Shown here in pieces: positions 24,857 through 38,000 of a stretch of DNA of 60,000 nucleotides. The position numbers and the translations under genes are program-made. Within the stretch, counting starts at the first letter, position 1. Each line of letters opens with the position of its first letter. The notes beneath the pieces are model-generated. The model worked only from the letters and a program-made list of their open reading frames with translations, had not been told where the DNA came from and did no database searches. Source of the stretch: Glandiceps talaboti (taxonomy: Eukaryota; Hemichordata; Enteropneusta; Spengelidae); the NCBI RefSeq assembly GCF_964340395.1, contig NC_135556.1, positions 25,006,223 through 25,066,222 of the forward strand, given 5' to 3'.

Positions 24857-26309
24857 AAGTACATTGGTAGCTGTTTGTTTTATTATATGTTGTTATTACC
24901 TTTCATGATTAAATTACACTAGCTTACTTTCCAAACTACGAAGTACACTTACATGTCTTCCAAAAATGCTAAAAGAATAATCCATTTTGGGGGGGGGAAA
25001 GTAATCAATCTAAAATCACATGAATAAGACATGCAGAAATATGGAGCAGCAAATGACAAACTGATAGGTGACAAATTGTATGGACTATTATTATATACAT
25101 GTACATGGCAGTTGTGTACTAATCACACAATGAAATACTCTCATCGCTTTACAATCACAACCCCTCTTGACAGTATCCTTACTTCCCTGTCATGCAAAAT
25201 GGACTACTCCATTCTAACTAAAAGTAATCACAGACTACACCATCATGATGAAAACACAGGTGGAATGCAGTGCCACTGATCCTGCCACAAAACACACTTT
25301 GGTCACAAGTCCATTCAAAGAAAGAACAATTTTGTTATTTTTTACACTACATAGACTAGTATCAAAGGCACTGCATCAAACACTTTGGCCACCAAATAAA
25401 GCTATGTCTTAATTTGAAGTTTATCAATGTTCAACATTTCTTAAAAGTTTGCTTTATGACTTATTTTTATGTACATGTCAAATGAGTAGCAGACTAGGAA
25501 AATTGACAACCCCCCACCCCCACCCCCAATAAAAAAAAGAAACCTACAAAAAATCCTTTCCTGCAGAAGAAAGTTCACTGAAAAAGGATAAGCACTCAGT
25601 TTTGTGCTAAAATTTACCAAAATTATTTGTTCACAAGTACATTTGAAAACATTCATTTTCAATTCTATTTGTAGCAATATTAAAGTGAATATACCGATAT
25701 ATCTGTTCATCTTGAATGTTTGAGCATTTATACCTGCATGTATTCAACTTTGAACTTTGAACTTTGAACCCAACACTTTCATGGAGAGCATTTGATCTGG
25801 AATGGACCAATGATAGATAACCTCTGACATGGACCAATGATAGCTAATCTCTGACATGGTAATGGACCAATGAGGGGCCAGAACACAAACCATCCAAGAT
25901 TAGTACCCACCATTCAAGGCTACAGACTATTGGTTGGAAATGCAGAGGTTATTTCTTTATACAAGCAAAAGATAAAAATACAGAGTCAGGGTAGAGATGA
26001 CACTCAGATGACTAAAATAACATCAAATATTCCCATTCTTCAAAAGATAAGGTGTAGCAGACTGTTAACAATTTATAACCTACAAACTCTTTCTTAAATG
26101 CTCTAACTTCCATGCACACTTTTTTTCTGTAAAAGCTTATATATTGTAATCAAAAATATCTTTATCATCATTATTATTTACAAGTATTAGAAAAAAACAA
26201 CGACAAAAAAACAAAGTTTGGGCAGTCTCAGTAGTCAAGAATTATGTTAATTTATCATGGGACATGTTTCTCATCTACTTGGCTGAAATTTTAGTTATTC
26301 TAAAAATTA

Positions 26310-26330
26310 AAAGTGGCCATAAATGAGTTT
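26310..26330. mobile_element. Fragment of AAGTGGCCAT MITE end
   Basis: TTAAAAGTGGCCATAAATGA resembles the terminal repeat of the MITE family, but the match stops after about 20 bp. It may be a decayed end or chance. Confidence 0.35.
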
Positions 26331-26538
26331 GGTACGATCATATGTGATTTGTTTAATGTAATAGTGTAGTGACCTCGTCAATAGAAAGGTTGGAAGTTTT
26401 TGGACAGAGCGCCCTCTTGCAGCATTGTAAATTTAGTTGTCTGAGGGGATGCAACATCATCCCTCCTAAAGGTTTGTAGGTCTGTATAGCCTACATAAAC
26501 TTCAAAAATCATCAATAATGTGTTTGTGTCTGAACATG

Positions 26539-26692
26539 TATGTGTGTATGTATGTATGTATGTATGTATGTATGTATGTATGTATGTATGTATGTATGTA
26601 TGTATGTATGTATGTATGTATGTATGTATGTATGTATGTATGAATGTATGTATGAGTGTGTGTGTATGTATGTATGTATGTATGTATGTATG

Positions 26693-26726
<34 letters not shown>

Positions 26727-26760
26727 TCAATTTATCAATGTATGTATGTATGTATGTACA
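26539..26760. repeat. (GTAT)n microsatellite
   Basis: About 50 copies of GTAT with a few interruptions. Confidence 0.95.
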
Positions 26761-27280
26761 TTATGTGTGTGTTATACTATTAGTGGAGGGGTTTTGTGTG
26801 TGCTCATATGTGAGAAAATGTTTCTAATTTGTGGAATTCCTGCTAATCAACAATTTTGATGTCAGGCTGGTTTTATCTGATAATACCAAATATAATCACG
26901 TAAACTACTGTCAAACTGGTTTTAGATAAAATTCAAAACTAACACCTACATCAATATGTGGGCATTTAAAAGAACTTCATGACAAAAATTTGTTGATGAC
27001 ACATCTCTCAAATACTTCTATGAACACATCTTTGGGCTGCAATGCAGAACTCTCTTGAAAGACAAGCTACTGAGAACTACATGAAGTCATGGATGTGAAC
27101 CTCTATTGGGCCTAACTTCACACTATCCAGTAATGGACTAGGGCAGATATTCTAAGATAAAAGAAATTTTTCTTGGCCCTAGTTGGCTATCTTTTAACCA
27201 AACAATAAGATGTATGAGATGTTGGAAAATTCGAACGAACAACTTACACAGTATTGAAATGTTTCAAAAATTAGCATTAC

Positions 27281-27540
27281 AACATTATGGTTTTTACTTG
27301 CCACTATAACTGACATAGCATGCAGTTGGTACATTATGGTTTTTACTTGCCACTTAACTGACATAGCATGCAGTTGGTACATTATGGTTTTTACTTGCCA
27401 CTTAACTGACACATAGCATGTAGTTGGTACATTATGGTATTTACTTGCCACTAAACTGACATATAGCATGTAGTTGGTACATTATGGTTTTTACTTGCCA
27501 CTAAACTGACATATAGCATGTAGTTGGTACATTATGGTTT
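27281..27540. repeat. 48-50 bp tandem repeat, about 5 copies
   Basis: Unit begins ACATTATGGTTTTTACTTGC and ends TAGCATGTAGTTGGT. Starts at 27282, 27331, 27379, 27429, 27479 and 27529. Copies differ by a few bases (ACATAGCATGCAG against ATATAGCATGTAG). Confidence 0.92.
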
Positions 27541-28223
27541 GAAATCCATTTCATTGCTGAACTTGGCCCTCTAAACAGCTATATATGGTAACCAACATAA
27601 CACACAATACTGGATACATCATCCTACTAATCTGGGTTACATCACAAAAACATGATATTACATGTATATGGGTACAGCTTCAAATGGAACATAGATGATT
27701 TAGGCTTGTTGGTATAACCACACTGTACACATTAATATCTGATAATCCGTACAATTTGATAATCCGTACAATTTGATATAATGACCACCTCCATATAAGA
27801 GACAAATGATAACACTTTTCTATCATCAATGTTTTAATAATTATATCAATCCTACCCTATTTATCAACAAATATGAATCATATAACTGTAATAATGGATA
27901 CATCTACTTATCATTTTTATAGCCCCCCCCCCACCGCGTGGCCACACCCCTTTATTAGTCTTCACCTCCCTGCTTACTATCACTTTTTTAGTCTTCCCCT
28001 CCTACTACCCCTTTATTAGCCTCCCCCTTCCTTCCTATGATCCATGGCTGAGGGTGGTGATGTGGTAGTATCAGAATAGTAACACATTTGATTCTCCACT
28101 TAAGAATAGCCGAAGTTCTCCTGGGTACACCAGAAATGAGGGGCAAATGAGTTCCATCTTTCCTTTGAAAAAAACATGGCAAGTGTAAATCACAAAAATT
28201 TAAAATCTGTATTAGAAAGCTGC

Positions 28224-28302
28224 CGTACTTGGATACATTAGTGTGTTTTCCATATTAACTTCCATACTTGGATACATTAGTGTGTTTTCCATATAAACTA
28301 TC
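28224..28302. repeat. About 40-bp direct duplication
   Basis: CTTGGATACATTAGTGTGTT with TTCCATAT(T/A)AACT occurs twice back to back. Confidence 0.88.
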
Positions 28303-30103
28303 AATGTTTTAAATGTCTATGCTTGGAAAGCCAATTTGACCCTGTTTGTTATGTTGCACCATAGAAAGTTATCAAGTTTTTGACATGTAGTAACATTTGA
28401 TAGAATGGCTAAGTCAATACATGTAATATGATCACTAACCGTAAGGATTAATTGTTAAATGTCATTTCCTTAATCTGCTACCACTGATTAAATTCTTACA
28501 GCAGTGTTGGCAACATGTAAGTGAAAGATTATTCTTGTAAAGTGATATCGACCAAAAATATCATAAAATTGCTTGACGGTGCCACAAATTGCATTATCTT
28601 ATTCGGATTAAAAACATTTAGGATGTAACTGTGACTAAATGGAAACTTAAACTTTAGCTTCCAATGAGAAAATAATTCTGTACAACTAATTAAAAACATG
28701 ATCTGGTTAAATCACAATATGATAGCATCAGTTTTGCAGATTTTGTTTGAAATCAAGAAAGAGATAAAACTCACAAAGATGTTAAAAATCAACATTGTAA
28801 ACCATGCACACATGAACTTGTAAAAAATCATGCACTCTAGTTCAAGGTTAACACAGTTGCCATAGAAGTCAATATTTTTTTGGGAGGGGGCTACAAAAAT
28901 ACATGTTGTTTAGCAGCTCAACTGAACATTTTCGATTTAGGATGAGCACCTCAGTAAAATGACTATGTTTGAGTGCTCCTGTATGCTGTGTAAAAATAAG
29001 ACATATTGACTGCAGTAAAAAGATAGACATAAATTTGATACTATGATCAAGTCTTAGCATATATAACAGATATATCAAAGTACTATACGCCTTGGGAACC
29101 AGTTCCCTGTCAATCAAAGTTGTGCAATCTTTGCCATAAGAACACTTCATATCCAGGTCCAGTTGAAATAATACCGGGAACAACCATCTGGTTTCCAAGC
29201 ACATGCACAATCTTTTATTTTACCAGTGTTAAGACATTATTTAGCGGTCATTTGGGAGTCTATTTACATTTGTAAAAATACATTCATTCTCATATAATGT
29301 TCACTACTATGGTGACATTGATTTTGATCTTGTCTTTAACTGAGAATGGGCAGGGTTTTGTTTTGAACAAAGTAACAGTGAAAGTGTTAGGACTTATACT
29401 TCCAAGGCGCATACCACATTAACTGTTATAAATCTCACTAGAACATATTTTGTCTGATTTCGGTTGAAGACTAATTAAGAGTGGCAAGGGGAGGGGGAAT
29501 TCCTCCCCACCATTCCACTGTCTATGACAATACCCAGCTTTCTTGTTCAGTGAGGTTACTTGCTTGTTGATAATGTAACTAATGTAGATTATGTAGATAA
29601 TGTAACGTATGTTGATAATGTAACTAATTAAGTTTTGAATTGACAATACTTTGCAATACATACACAGCTGATACTGCATACATGACTATATTTCATTCCA
29701 TTATTAGAGTCACACAATAAACTAAACATCTCAGTTACTGTTTCATCTAATATATTGACTTTGTTCTCTCTCTACATATAATATATATATGACCTACAAT
29801 CATGCATTTTTGACACATTGAAAGCACTATCATGTTGTTAGCAACAGATCCACGAACTCTCAATCCTTACAAAATTGTACATCGAAGCTGATGGCTGTAA
29901 TCTTGTTTATGAAGCCTGTGCTTAAACTTGACATTGGCACATATTGTACATGCGATGACCTTCACAGACAATTTGAGTATGAACTTCATAGTAACTAGAG
30001 TCAATGCATGAAGTCTTTTTTTCTCGTCTCTAGATTTTATGCAACATGAATGTTCAACATGTATGTATTGTAACACACATAAGCATTCTGCGTAGGCCAC
30101 GAA

Positions 30104-30376
30104 TTACGATTCTTTGCTGATTTCATCTTGTCGTACTCGCATGGTTTTCTCCAGTCCCTTTGTTCTCTCCATATCTAAACTGGTGTATTCAATCTCTGAT
30201 GAGTTGGTAATTCTTGGAGGTCTTGGTGGTGCCTGATCTGTCGGTTCATCCAAGTCAAGATCAATGTATTGCACTTCTCCAGACTTCTTGGGGAGATCCT
30301 TTTTACCATTATTTTTCCTAGCTGCTGGAGGTGGAGGAGGTGGAGATGTTGGTGGTGGCCTCAAATCATCAGAATT
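30104..30376 (-). CDS. GAB last coding exon: SHP2-binding tyrosine pair
   Basis: Starts in phase 0 after TTTGTTTCAACAG and ends TAA at 30106-30104. Residues 813-902 include a proline run (SPPPPPPAAR) and VQYIDLDLDEP with Tyr849, the counterpart of human GAB1 VEYLDLDLD (Tyr627). IEYTSLDMERTKGLEKTMRV follows with Tyr876, the counterpart of the Tyr659 region. The two tyrosines lie 27 residues apart (32 in human GAB1), as needed to engage both SH2 domains of SHP2/Corkscrew. The PPRPPR between them could bind an SH3 domain. Confidence 0.95.
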   Translation of the reverse strand, partial: NSDDLRPPPTSPPPPPPAARKNNGKKDLPKKSGEVQYIDLDLDEPTDQAPPRPPRITNSSEIEYTSLDMERTKGLEKTMRVRQDEISKES

Positions 30377-33300
30377 CTGTTGAAACAAATAATTACAAAA
30401 TGATGTATGAAACTCATTACGACTGTCATTGGGTTTACAAACCAGGCTAGCCGAGTGTTAATATCAGGGCTGATATTGGGCTTACAAACCAGGCTAGCCG
30501 AGTGTTAATATCAGGGCTGACATTGGGCTTATAAACCAGGCTAGCCGAGTGTTAATATCAGGGCTGATACTGGGCTTACAAACCAGGCTAGCCGAGTGTT
30601 AATATCAGGGCTGATACTGGGCTTACAAACCAGGCTAGCCGAGTGTTAATATCAGGGCTGATACTGGGCTTACAAACCAGGCTAGCCGAGTGTTAATATC
30701 AGGGCTGATACTGGGCTTACAAACCAGGCTAGCCGAGTGTTAATATCAGGGCTGATACTGGGCTTACAAACCAGGCTAGCCGAGTGTTAATATCAGGGCT
30801 GATACTGGGCTTACAAACCAGGCTAGCCGAGTGTTAATATCAGATGACAGCTGTAGCTGTAACTGAAGACAAAGACACATGTACATACCTGGTATATTTG
30901 ATGTCTTGGATCATGTCTCATATACAGGTCAAGATTGTCCAATACCGGAGCTCTACCTTTGGGTTGCATAGTTTCATAGGCATCTTTATCACCGTCAGAT
31001 GAGCTACTGCTACTGTCCATTGTGTCACTGCGATCTCGGTCTTCATCATCAACAGGTGGCAATCTGTAACGGAAACATTTCAATTCAGTCCACAGTGGTT
31101 TAGTTTAGAGTGTACTGTCATGCACAGTGTATTAGGGATGGTATAATGTCTTCTAAGACTGTGATGTGATATCAAAGAATGTGAAAGGTGAACCTAGAGA
31201 ATTTTTTTGACTTAACCTCTCTTTCTCCCTTCCCCCTCAGTTTTGTTGCCTAGCAAGTTAGCTCTATGTTGCTGAAACCATCATTTTCATATCAGAAGAA
31301 TTTTAACATACAAGATACTAATAGTTTGCAGCCTTGAGAAGGAACTCATCTTTTACTTGTCCATATCACACTGTCACTAGATGGTACTGTTTACTGTAAA
31401 GGTCTATTGACATAATCAGGATTGTTAAAGAATCATTCTTGCATCACTTTATCCCAAGAGGGCACTGTTTACTGTAAAGGTCTATTGATACTAGCATAGA
31501 TTGTTAAAGAATCATTCTTGCATCACTTTATCCCAAGAGGGCACTGTTTACTGTAAAGGTCTATTGATACTAGCATAAATTGTTAAAGAATCATTCTTTC
31601 ATCACTTTTTTATGAGTGCAATGTTTATTGTAAGGGTCTATTGACATTAGCATTGCTTGTGCATTTATTTGTGCTGTTTTAGAGTGTTTCCCAGACTGCC
31701 CTCACAACAACTCAACAGTTAAATAATATAAGAAATTAACGTGCAATGAGAGTCTATCACCACCTGATCTACATTCCATATTAGTTTCAAACTGGAATAA
31801 ATTCTGTTTGTTCCTATTGGCATAAATAACAGCCTAGGCCTATTTTCACTAATCAATCATTGCATGATGAAGCATCCTGTCATTTAGTCAGTAAAATAAG
31901 GTGTGTTGTGCCACTATCTGCTAGCACATCACTGAGGGCGCACCAACACATCATATCTTAAAGTCTACACTCTGGAATACAGAATCATTGACAATGACTT
32001 TGAAAAGAGAACAATAGATGTAATATTTGAATATTAACTTCATTTCCTGGAAGTCATATTTGTTAAAGTTACCACTGTCTTCTCATTACGTTAACTGATT
32101 ACAAGGACTAATAGTCTTATTTCAACAGGAAGGCAACACCTTACAATATCACCTTTGATAGCATTTTTCTTATAAACATATTACAAGTTTTCTATTTCTA
32201 CACTACACTACACTACACTACACTATACTACACTACACTACACTACACTACACTACACTACACTACACTACACTACACTACACTACATGCTACGCTACAC
32301 TAAATTACTACACTACACTACACTACACCATGCTAAGCTGCAATACACTACAGTACACTACACGTATACGCTAAGCTAAAGTACAGTACACTACACTACA
32401 CGCTATACTACACTACACTACACGCTAAGCTAAACTACTGTACACTACACTACAGTACGCTACACTACACTACACTACACGCTAAGCTAAACTACAGTAC
32501 ACTACACTACAGTACATGCTACACTACACTACAGTACACTACACTATACTACACTACATGCTACACTACACTACATGCTACACTACATTACACTACACTA
32601 CACTGCACTGCACTGCACTACACTACACTACACTACACTACACTACACTACACTACACTACACTACACTACACTACACTACACATGTTTATGGTGTAAAT
32701 TTGCTGATCAACACCACTGTGCTGTAAATATCTTGATGCAAAATCAGCGTTCTTTCAAAATTCAAATTTCATGTAACATAAAATTCAGGCTGTTGATATT
32801 GTGTACCATGTGCTATAGTGCAGGTAAGCTGTTACAGTAAAGAGCAGCATTCACTTCATACACTCCAGCAAAGACATACTCACCCAGAGTTAAGAGAGAA
32901 GAATGATAGACTTACTTGCAAGATGTACATACATAAGATAGTAGTAGATAGTGAAGATAGAGAAGGAATACAGGAAAGGAATGAATAAACATGAGACAAT
33001 ACACCAAGACAAGAGTATAGAAATGAATGTACACACTGTACTTACATACAGTCTGCCCTGTGATGACTAGATCTTGGATAGTCTACAGAAAGAGAGAAAA
33101 CAGACACAAAACTACTTACTGAAAGCTTTTCTTTCCAAAACTTCTTGTTCTTGGTGACTGTATTGGCGTACCCGCAAATGAATACGGATCATCCCTTGTA
33201 GCATAGAAATTTCCAGTGGGCAATGCTGGAACTGTCAGAAATGAAAATGTTGGGAATACTGCTAACACTATGATAGTGAGGGTTTTAGTTTAAAACAAGA

Positions 33301-35039
33301 AGTGGGTATGCTAGCAGCAGTGCCATAGCAACCAATTAAGTGTTAGTGCGGTAGTTAGTCTTTTTTTATATCCCTTTTGACTGGATTAAGGCAATGAGTA
33401 GACTGTAAGATACGCCATGTTGTTATGTCCATGTTAGTCTTCACTTTACGATGAGTAGTGGCTGAGAGGACAACATAACACATTGAGTCTTACATGTACA
33501 GTCTAGGCAGTGAGGTCAGATGGAATAAGTGTGGACAATTTTTGTACATATGCTAAGGAGGGCTATCAGGTTCTAAATGTGCAAACATAGTCAAATTTTG
33601 TTTCATGCAAAGTGATTTTCACCAAACTGTTGTCTAGAAAAGAACAAAACCAACACTTTATCAAAATATCATTGATGTCATATCCCGCATGTTGTTTTGG
33701 TCAATTCAAATTTGTCTGTTCTCACCAGTTTTGCGTCTCAAATTGAAAGAAACATACATGCTAAAAGTTGACTTTTCATAGTCTACATTATTGAAAATGA
33801 GAAGAGTGCCCTTCATCCACCATAAAGCAGTCATTTTAATGCATAAGCATTATAATATATTAGCTGGATTAATATTCAATTATTTCACGGTCTCAGTAAT
33901 ATCACTAGGTATTAATCAAAACAAAATAAAACAAATGTTAACAAGATGCATAATTAGAAAGTTTTGATTTTGGTAATTATTAAAAACAGTCATAAAAAAA
34001 TCATAATGGATGACTCAGAACATAACCGTAAATATTACAATATATGCCATAGAAAAGATATACATACAGACTATACTATATGGTAAACACTAGAATGTGA
34101 TCCGGTATAGTACATATACACTGTACTATGAATGACATCCGTACTGTACAGAGACTTATAAAAACAATACAGATCATATTTCCTTACACCCTCTCTCAGT
34201 CTGGTTTCTCGCAATTGTTATTATTTAGCTTGGATGAAGTAATAGTATGTGTATTTATAAGTTCAGATAATGTCCTTGTTACGTGTATCAATTCTTGTGA
34301 TGTACTACATCAGAGGCACCCCATGTTTTTTTTGTACCAGAAGTATTGTTGTTTTTAACAAATTTTGTCTTTATGTGAAGTCTTTCCTTGGCTCACTTCA
34401 TTCAAGCAAAGACACTGGTGTTTTTTTTGTGTGGATTGTAGTACTGTTAACAGTATTAACATGATTTGATAAGTATATATACAGCCCTTTGGTTCAGTGT
34501 CCTGTAACAGTATATATACATACAAACCAGACTGTCCAGTAGTCCAGTATGACTATGAGTACGATATCATATCACATCATACAGTATCAATACAGTCAAT
34601 ATATTTTCTTTCTATGGCATGTACACTATGTTTGATGATTGACAATGACAAGTGATGAATTTGTGGGATACAAGTTATAAGCCTTTCCATATATCTATGT
34701 GTTGATATTTCATGTGCAGTGAAATACATAACATTTCATTTAGGATGAAATATACAACATATCATATAGGTTGACATTTATGACACGTCATGTTGGACAA
34801 AATTTATGACATGTCATGTTGGACAAAATTTACGACATTTAATTTTGGACGAAATATTACACATGCATAGTAGTCATATCAAATCAATAATAGTTATTAC
34901 TTCAGTTCTAGAATCAAAAAAAAAAATTATGTTCTTTGCTTCAGCTAGAGATCGGAATTAGATTTATTGACTTTTGATATTTATGAGGATGTCTTTGAGA
35001 GACACCAAAGAGAGATTATTAAAACTGGGTAGGACCATT

Positions 35040-35074
<35 letters not shown>

Positions 35075-38000
35075 CTTTGCAGAGGAAATAGCGACAGTTG
35101 TAATTCTGCATATAGTGCATCAGCCACAGACAGTATTAAGATTGCAAAGAATTAGCAGTGATATTAGTGTAGTGGTAACATTACCAACACAATCTGCACA
35201 TTTCCAGCATGGCTACCAGTACATATACCATCAATTGCTATAATTTGACCCCTAAATACATCCAATAATATGCACATGTATACACAGATATAATAGATTT
35301 ATGTATATATTAAGACATAAGAATACCCCTCCACTTCAAATAGTGGCGATAACCCCCCCACCCCCATACCTCCCAATAGTCTGACGACTAAACCATGATC
35401 TAAAAACTCTAGCATATGTTTGTACATATGATTGCCTCAACAGTAGAGAACAGCAACAACCAGAATACTAATAGCTCACCAAAGCTTTTGTCAGGAATTC
35501 ATCACAGCTTTGAGAGTGATGAAGCCATGGTGGATACCTGGTGAGTGCTTTGGTAGGTTATAGTACTTCTTGTTGCATTATGTAGGTAAATTTATGAACA
35601 GAGCTTGCACAGGTAAGCTTTCACCTGTACTAACCAGCACTACTGTTCTTTTAGATTTCTTCAAGAACTGTTTTCTTTGCAATTAAACAGAGAGCTGTGT
35701 GACCAGCTGATTTCACATCACATATAGTATTGTTAGCCTGTTTACTGCACTGTCGAGGTACATTATTAGCTGGTTGTACCTCAAAGCCCTAAAAATTGAT
35801 AATAACGAATTGGAAAATTTTGCTCAATAGTCGATGACCACACAGTCCCTTCACCCATGACAACTAGTTAGACTGTTATTCAAATGAATCAGTATGTAAA
35901 TATGCACATGTGATGTGGTAATTTACATGTTATTTACATGTCTTTTATGTAAATTTGCTGGATAACCATGATAATGACTTTTTGGGGTGTGGCTACGTGG
36001 ATCATTTGAAATTTTTCTCAAAACAAGTGGAGAATATGAGGGCAAGGAGATACAACCAACTAACAACGTATCTCGACAATGCAGTAAACATGCTAGGGTA
36101 TTACTGCTAGAGGCGCATCAAATGTGTTACTTTGTAACAGATTTCATAACAACAGAACATACTGCTTACCTTACAGCATTTAAAAAGATTTGTAATCTCC
36201 CAGCATGCAATTTTGACTTTAAAAGACATGCAACTAATTTGATGTTAGTGAAACAAGAAACTTGTTGACAATAACAATTTATTGCTCAGTTTTCAAAAAA
36301 ATCTCACCTTCACATTTCAAGGCCTAGCTATCTTACCAATTACTACAACATTTAATGATTCTTACCTTTTGGAAGGTCGCCCATTGACTGGTATTTCTTG
36401 GGTTTTAGTTTTCGATTAACTGGTGGCGGAAGCGTTGGCTGAACAGATCGTCTGCTTTCTTTCAGTTGCGATGCTGGTGGTGGTGTCGGGTGACTCAATG
36501 CACCACCCATCGGTGTATAATTCACATCCTCCTCTAATTCATTTGACATGGGTACGTAGGTGTCAGGGGGGTCTACTGGCTCACCAGAACCTGAACCTGC
36601 TCCCCTCATTTCTACATACCCTGGCCGTTGGACAAATAAGTTCTGATACTCCGTTGTAGGTGGTGGCGGAATTTTTGTATCAAGATAGGTCCGACCATTG
36701 ACTTGATTCGTAACCTGGTTTTGTCGGCTTGGTGGTATATCATAGTCATCTTCAGTTGCACTACTGTCTGCTGATGTACCCTCCTGGGTTTGTAACACAT
36801 CTAATCTGTGTGTAAGCTCTGCTTCTGGTACCCCTTGATGGAGGGTTGAATCAGTGAATCTGAATCTGTCATCAAAACTTGGCGGTGGTGTGCTGGGTAC
36901 ATTTGGACTATGTGACACTTCGTTCATAATTGTTGGTGGTTTAGGTGGTCTGGGGGGTGGAACTGGTATGTCTATCGCATTGGGAGTTTTCGGGGATGTG
37001 ACTGCTGGACGTGGTGTGGGCACAATGTCATAATTACTTTGGTTAGCTGTTCCTTCTACTAGGTACACATATTCATCATCAACATCCTGTTTAGTTTTAG
37101 GGGGCCTTGGCGGTGTTGGAGGTGGAAGATTGCCAGATTCATTTGTCATATCGTCTTTCTGTTGTTGATTCATCTTAGAAATCTTGGTGAATTCCTGTGC
37201 CAAGGCATTAGTAGATGACGACAACTGACTTGAATTCAATAGTTTCATGTCTTGGTGACTTGGTGGCACGTCATACAAATCTGGACTTTCGTTACGATGT
37301 GCATGACATGGCGGAACATCATACACATCCTCTGTGTGTGATGGTGGTACATCGTACACGTCTTCTTGTGTCACCATGTGTGACGGTGGTACGTCATACA
37401 CATCCTCATTATGTGATGGCGGAACATCATAAATTGCATTACCATTAGTCTCATCATCAATTTGTGGTAAACCCTGTCCAGATAATGACATCCTTGGAGG
37501 GGGAACAGTATCGTATGAATCATTGGGACCCAATGAACTTGATAAAGCCTCAGAACCGGGTGACACAGTTGCGTTACTTAATTTGGAGAGCTGTCGTTCA
37601 AAGTTTGTACTAAGCACATCAGTATTAATGTCCTCGCCATCGAACTTTGGCTTAGGTGGAGGTACATACTTATAGATACCATCTGAATCATCAATGGGTG
37701 CCAGCCCAAGAGGACTATGTAGTGGGGGTACATCATATGTTTCGTCAGCTGCAATGGGTGGAGGAGGGCGGTCATAATTTTTCATGGGTGGTGGTGGTGG
37801 GGGTGGACATTCCGGTATACTGCTGGTACTATGGGTACTGACTTGTCTTTCCATTGGTCTTGGAGCAGGTGCTTTCTTGTAATGACTCTCTGAGCCAGGA
37901 GTTTCCTCAAGACTCTGGTCTGGGCTCTTTGTACCTGTTATACAGTCATTCAAGTGTATATAGCTCTCACCAGGATCGGGAGTTGGAAGGGGACTGACAG

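Larger units (their letters stand above)
21206..30103. other. Intergenic region between converging genes
   Basis: Lies between the 3' end of the DUF7044/DUF7042 gene and the 3' end of the GAB gene. It includes both 3' UTRs (extent unknown), a complete MITE, a TIR-bounded composite element, one copy of a dispersed repeat and several microsatellites. I see no recognisable coding exon. Confidence 0.65.

Noticed and set aside
30427-30842. Regular 47-bp repeats looking like a CRISPR array
   Set aside because: The units follow one another with no unique spacers, and the surroundings are plainly a eukaryotic intron. The 28/33-bp array at 47225 and the 60-bp array at 48600 were rejected for the same reason.
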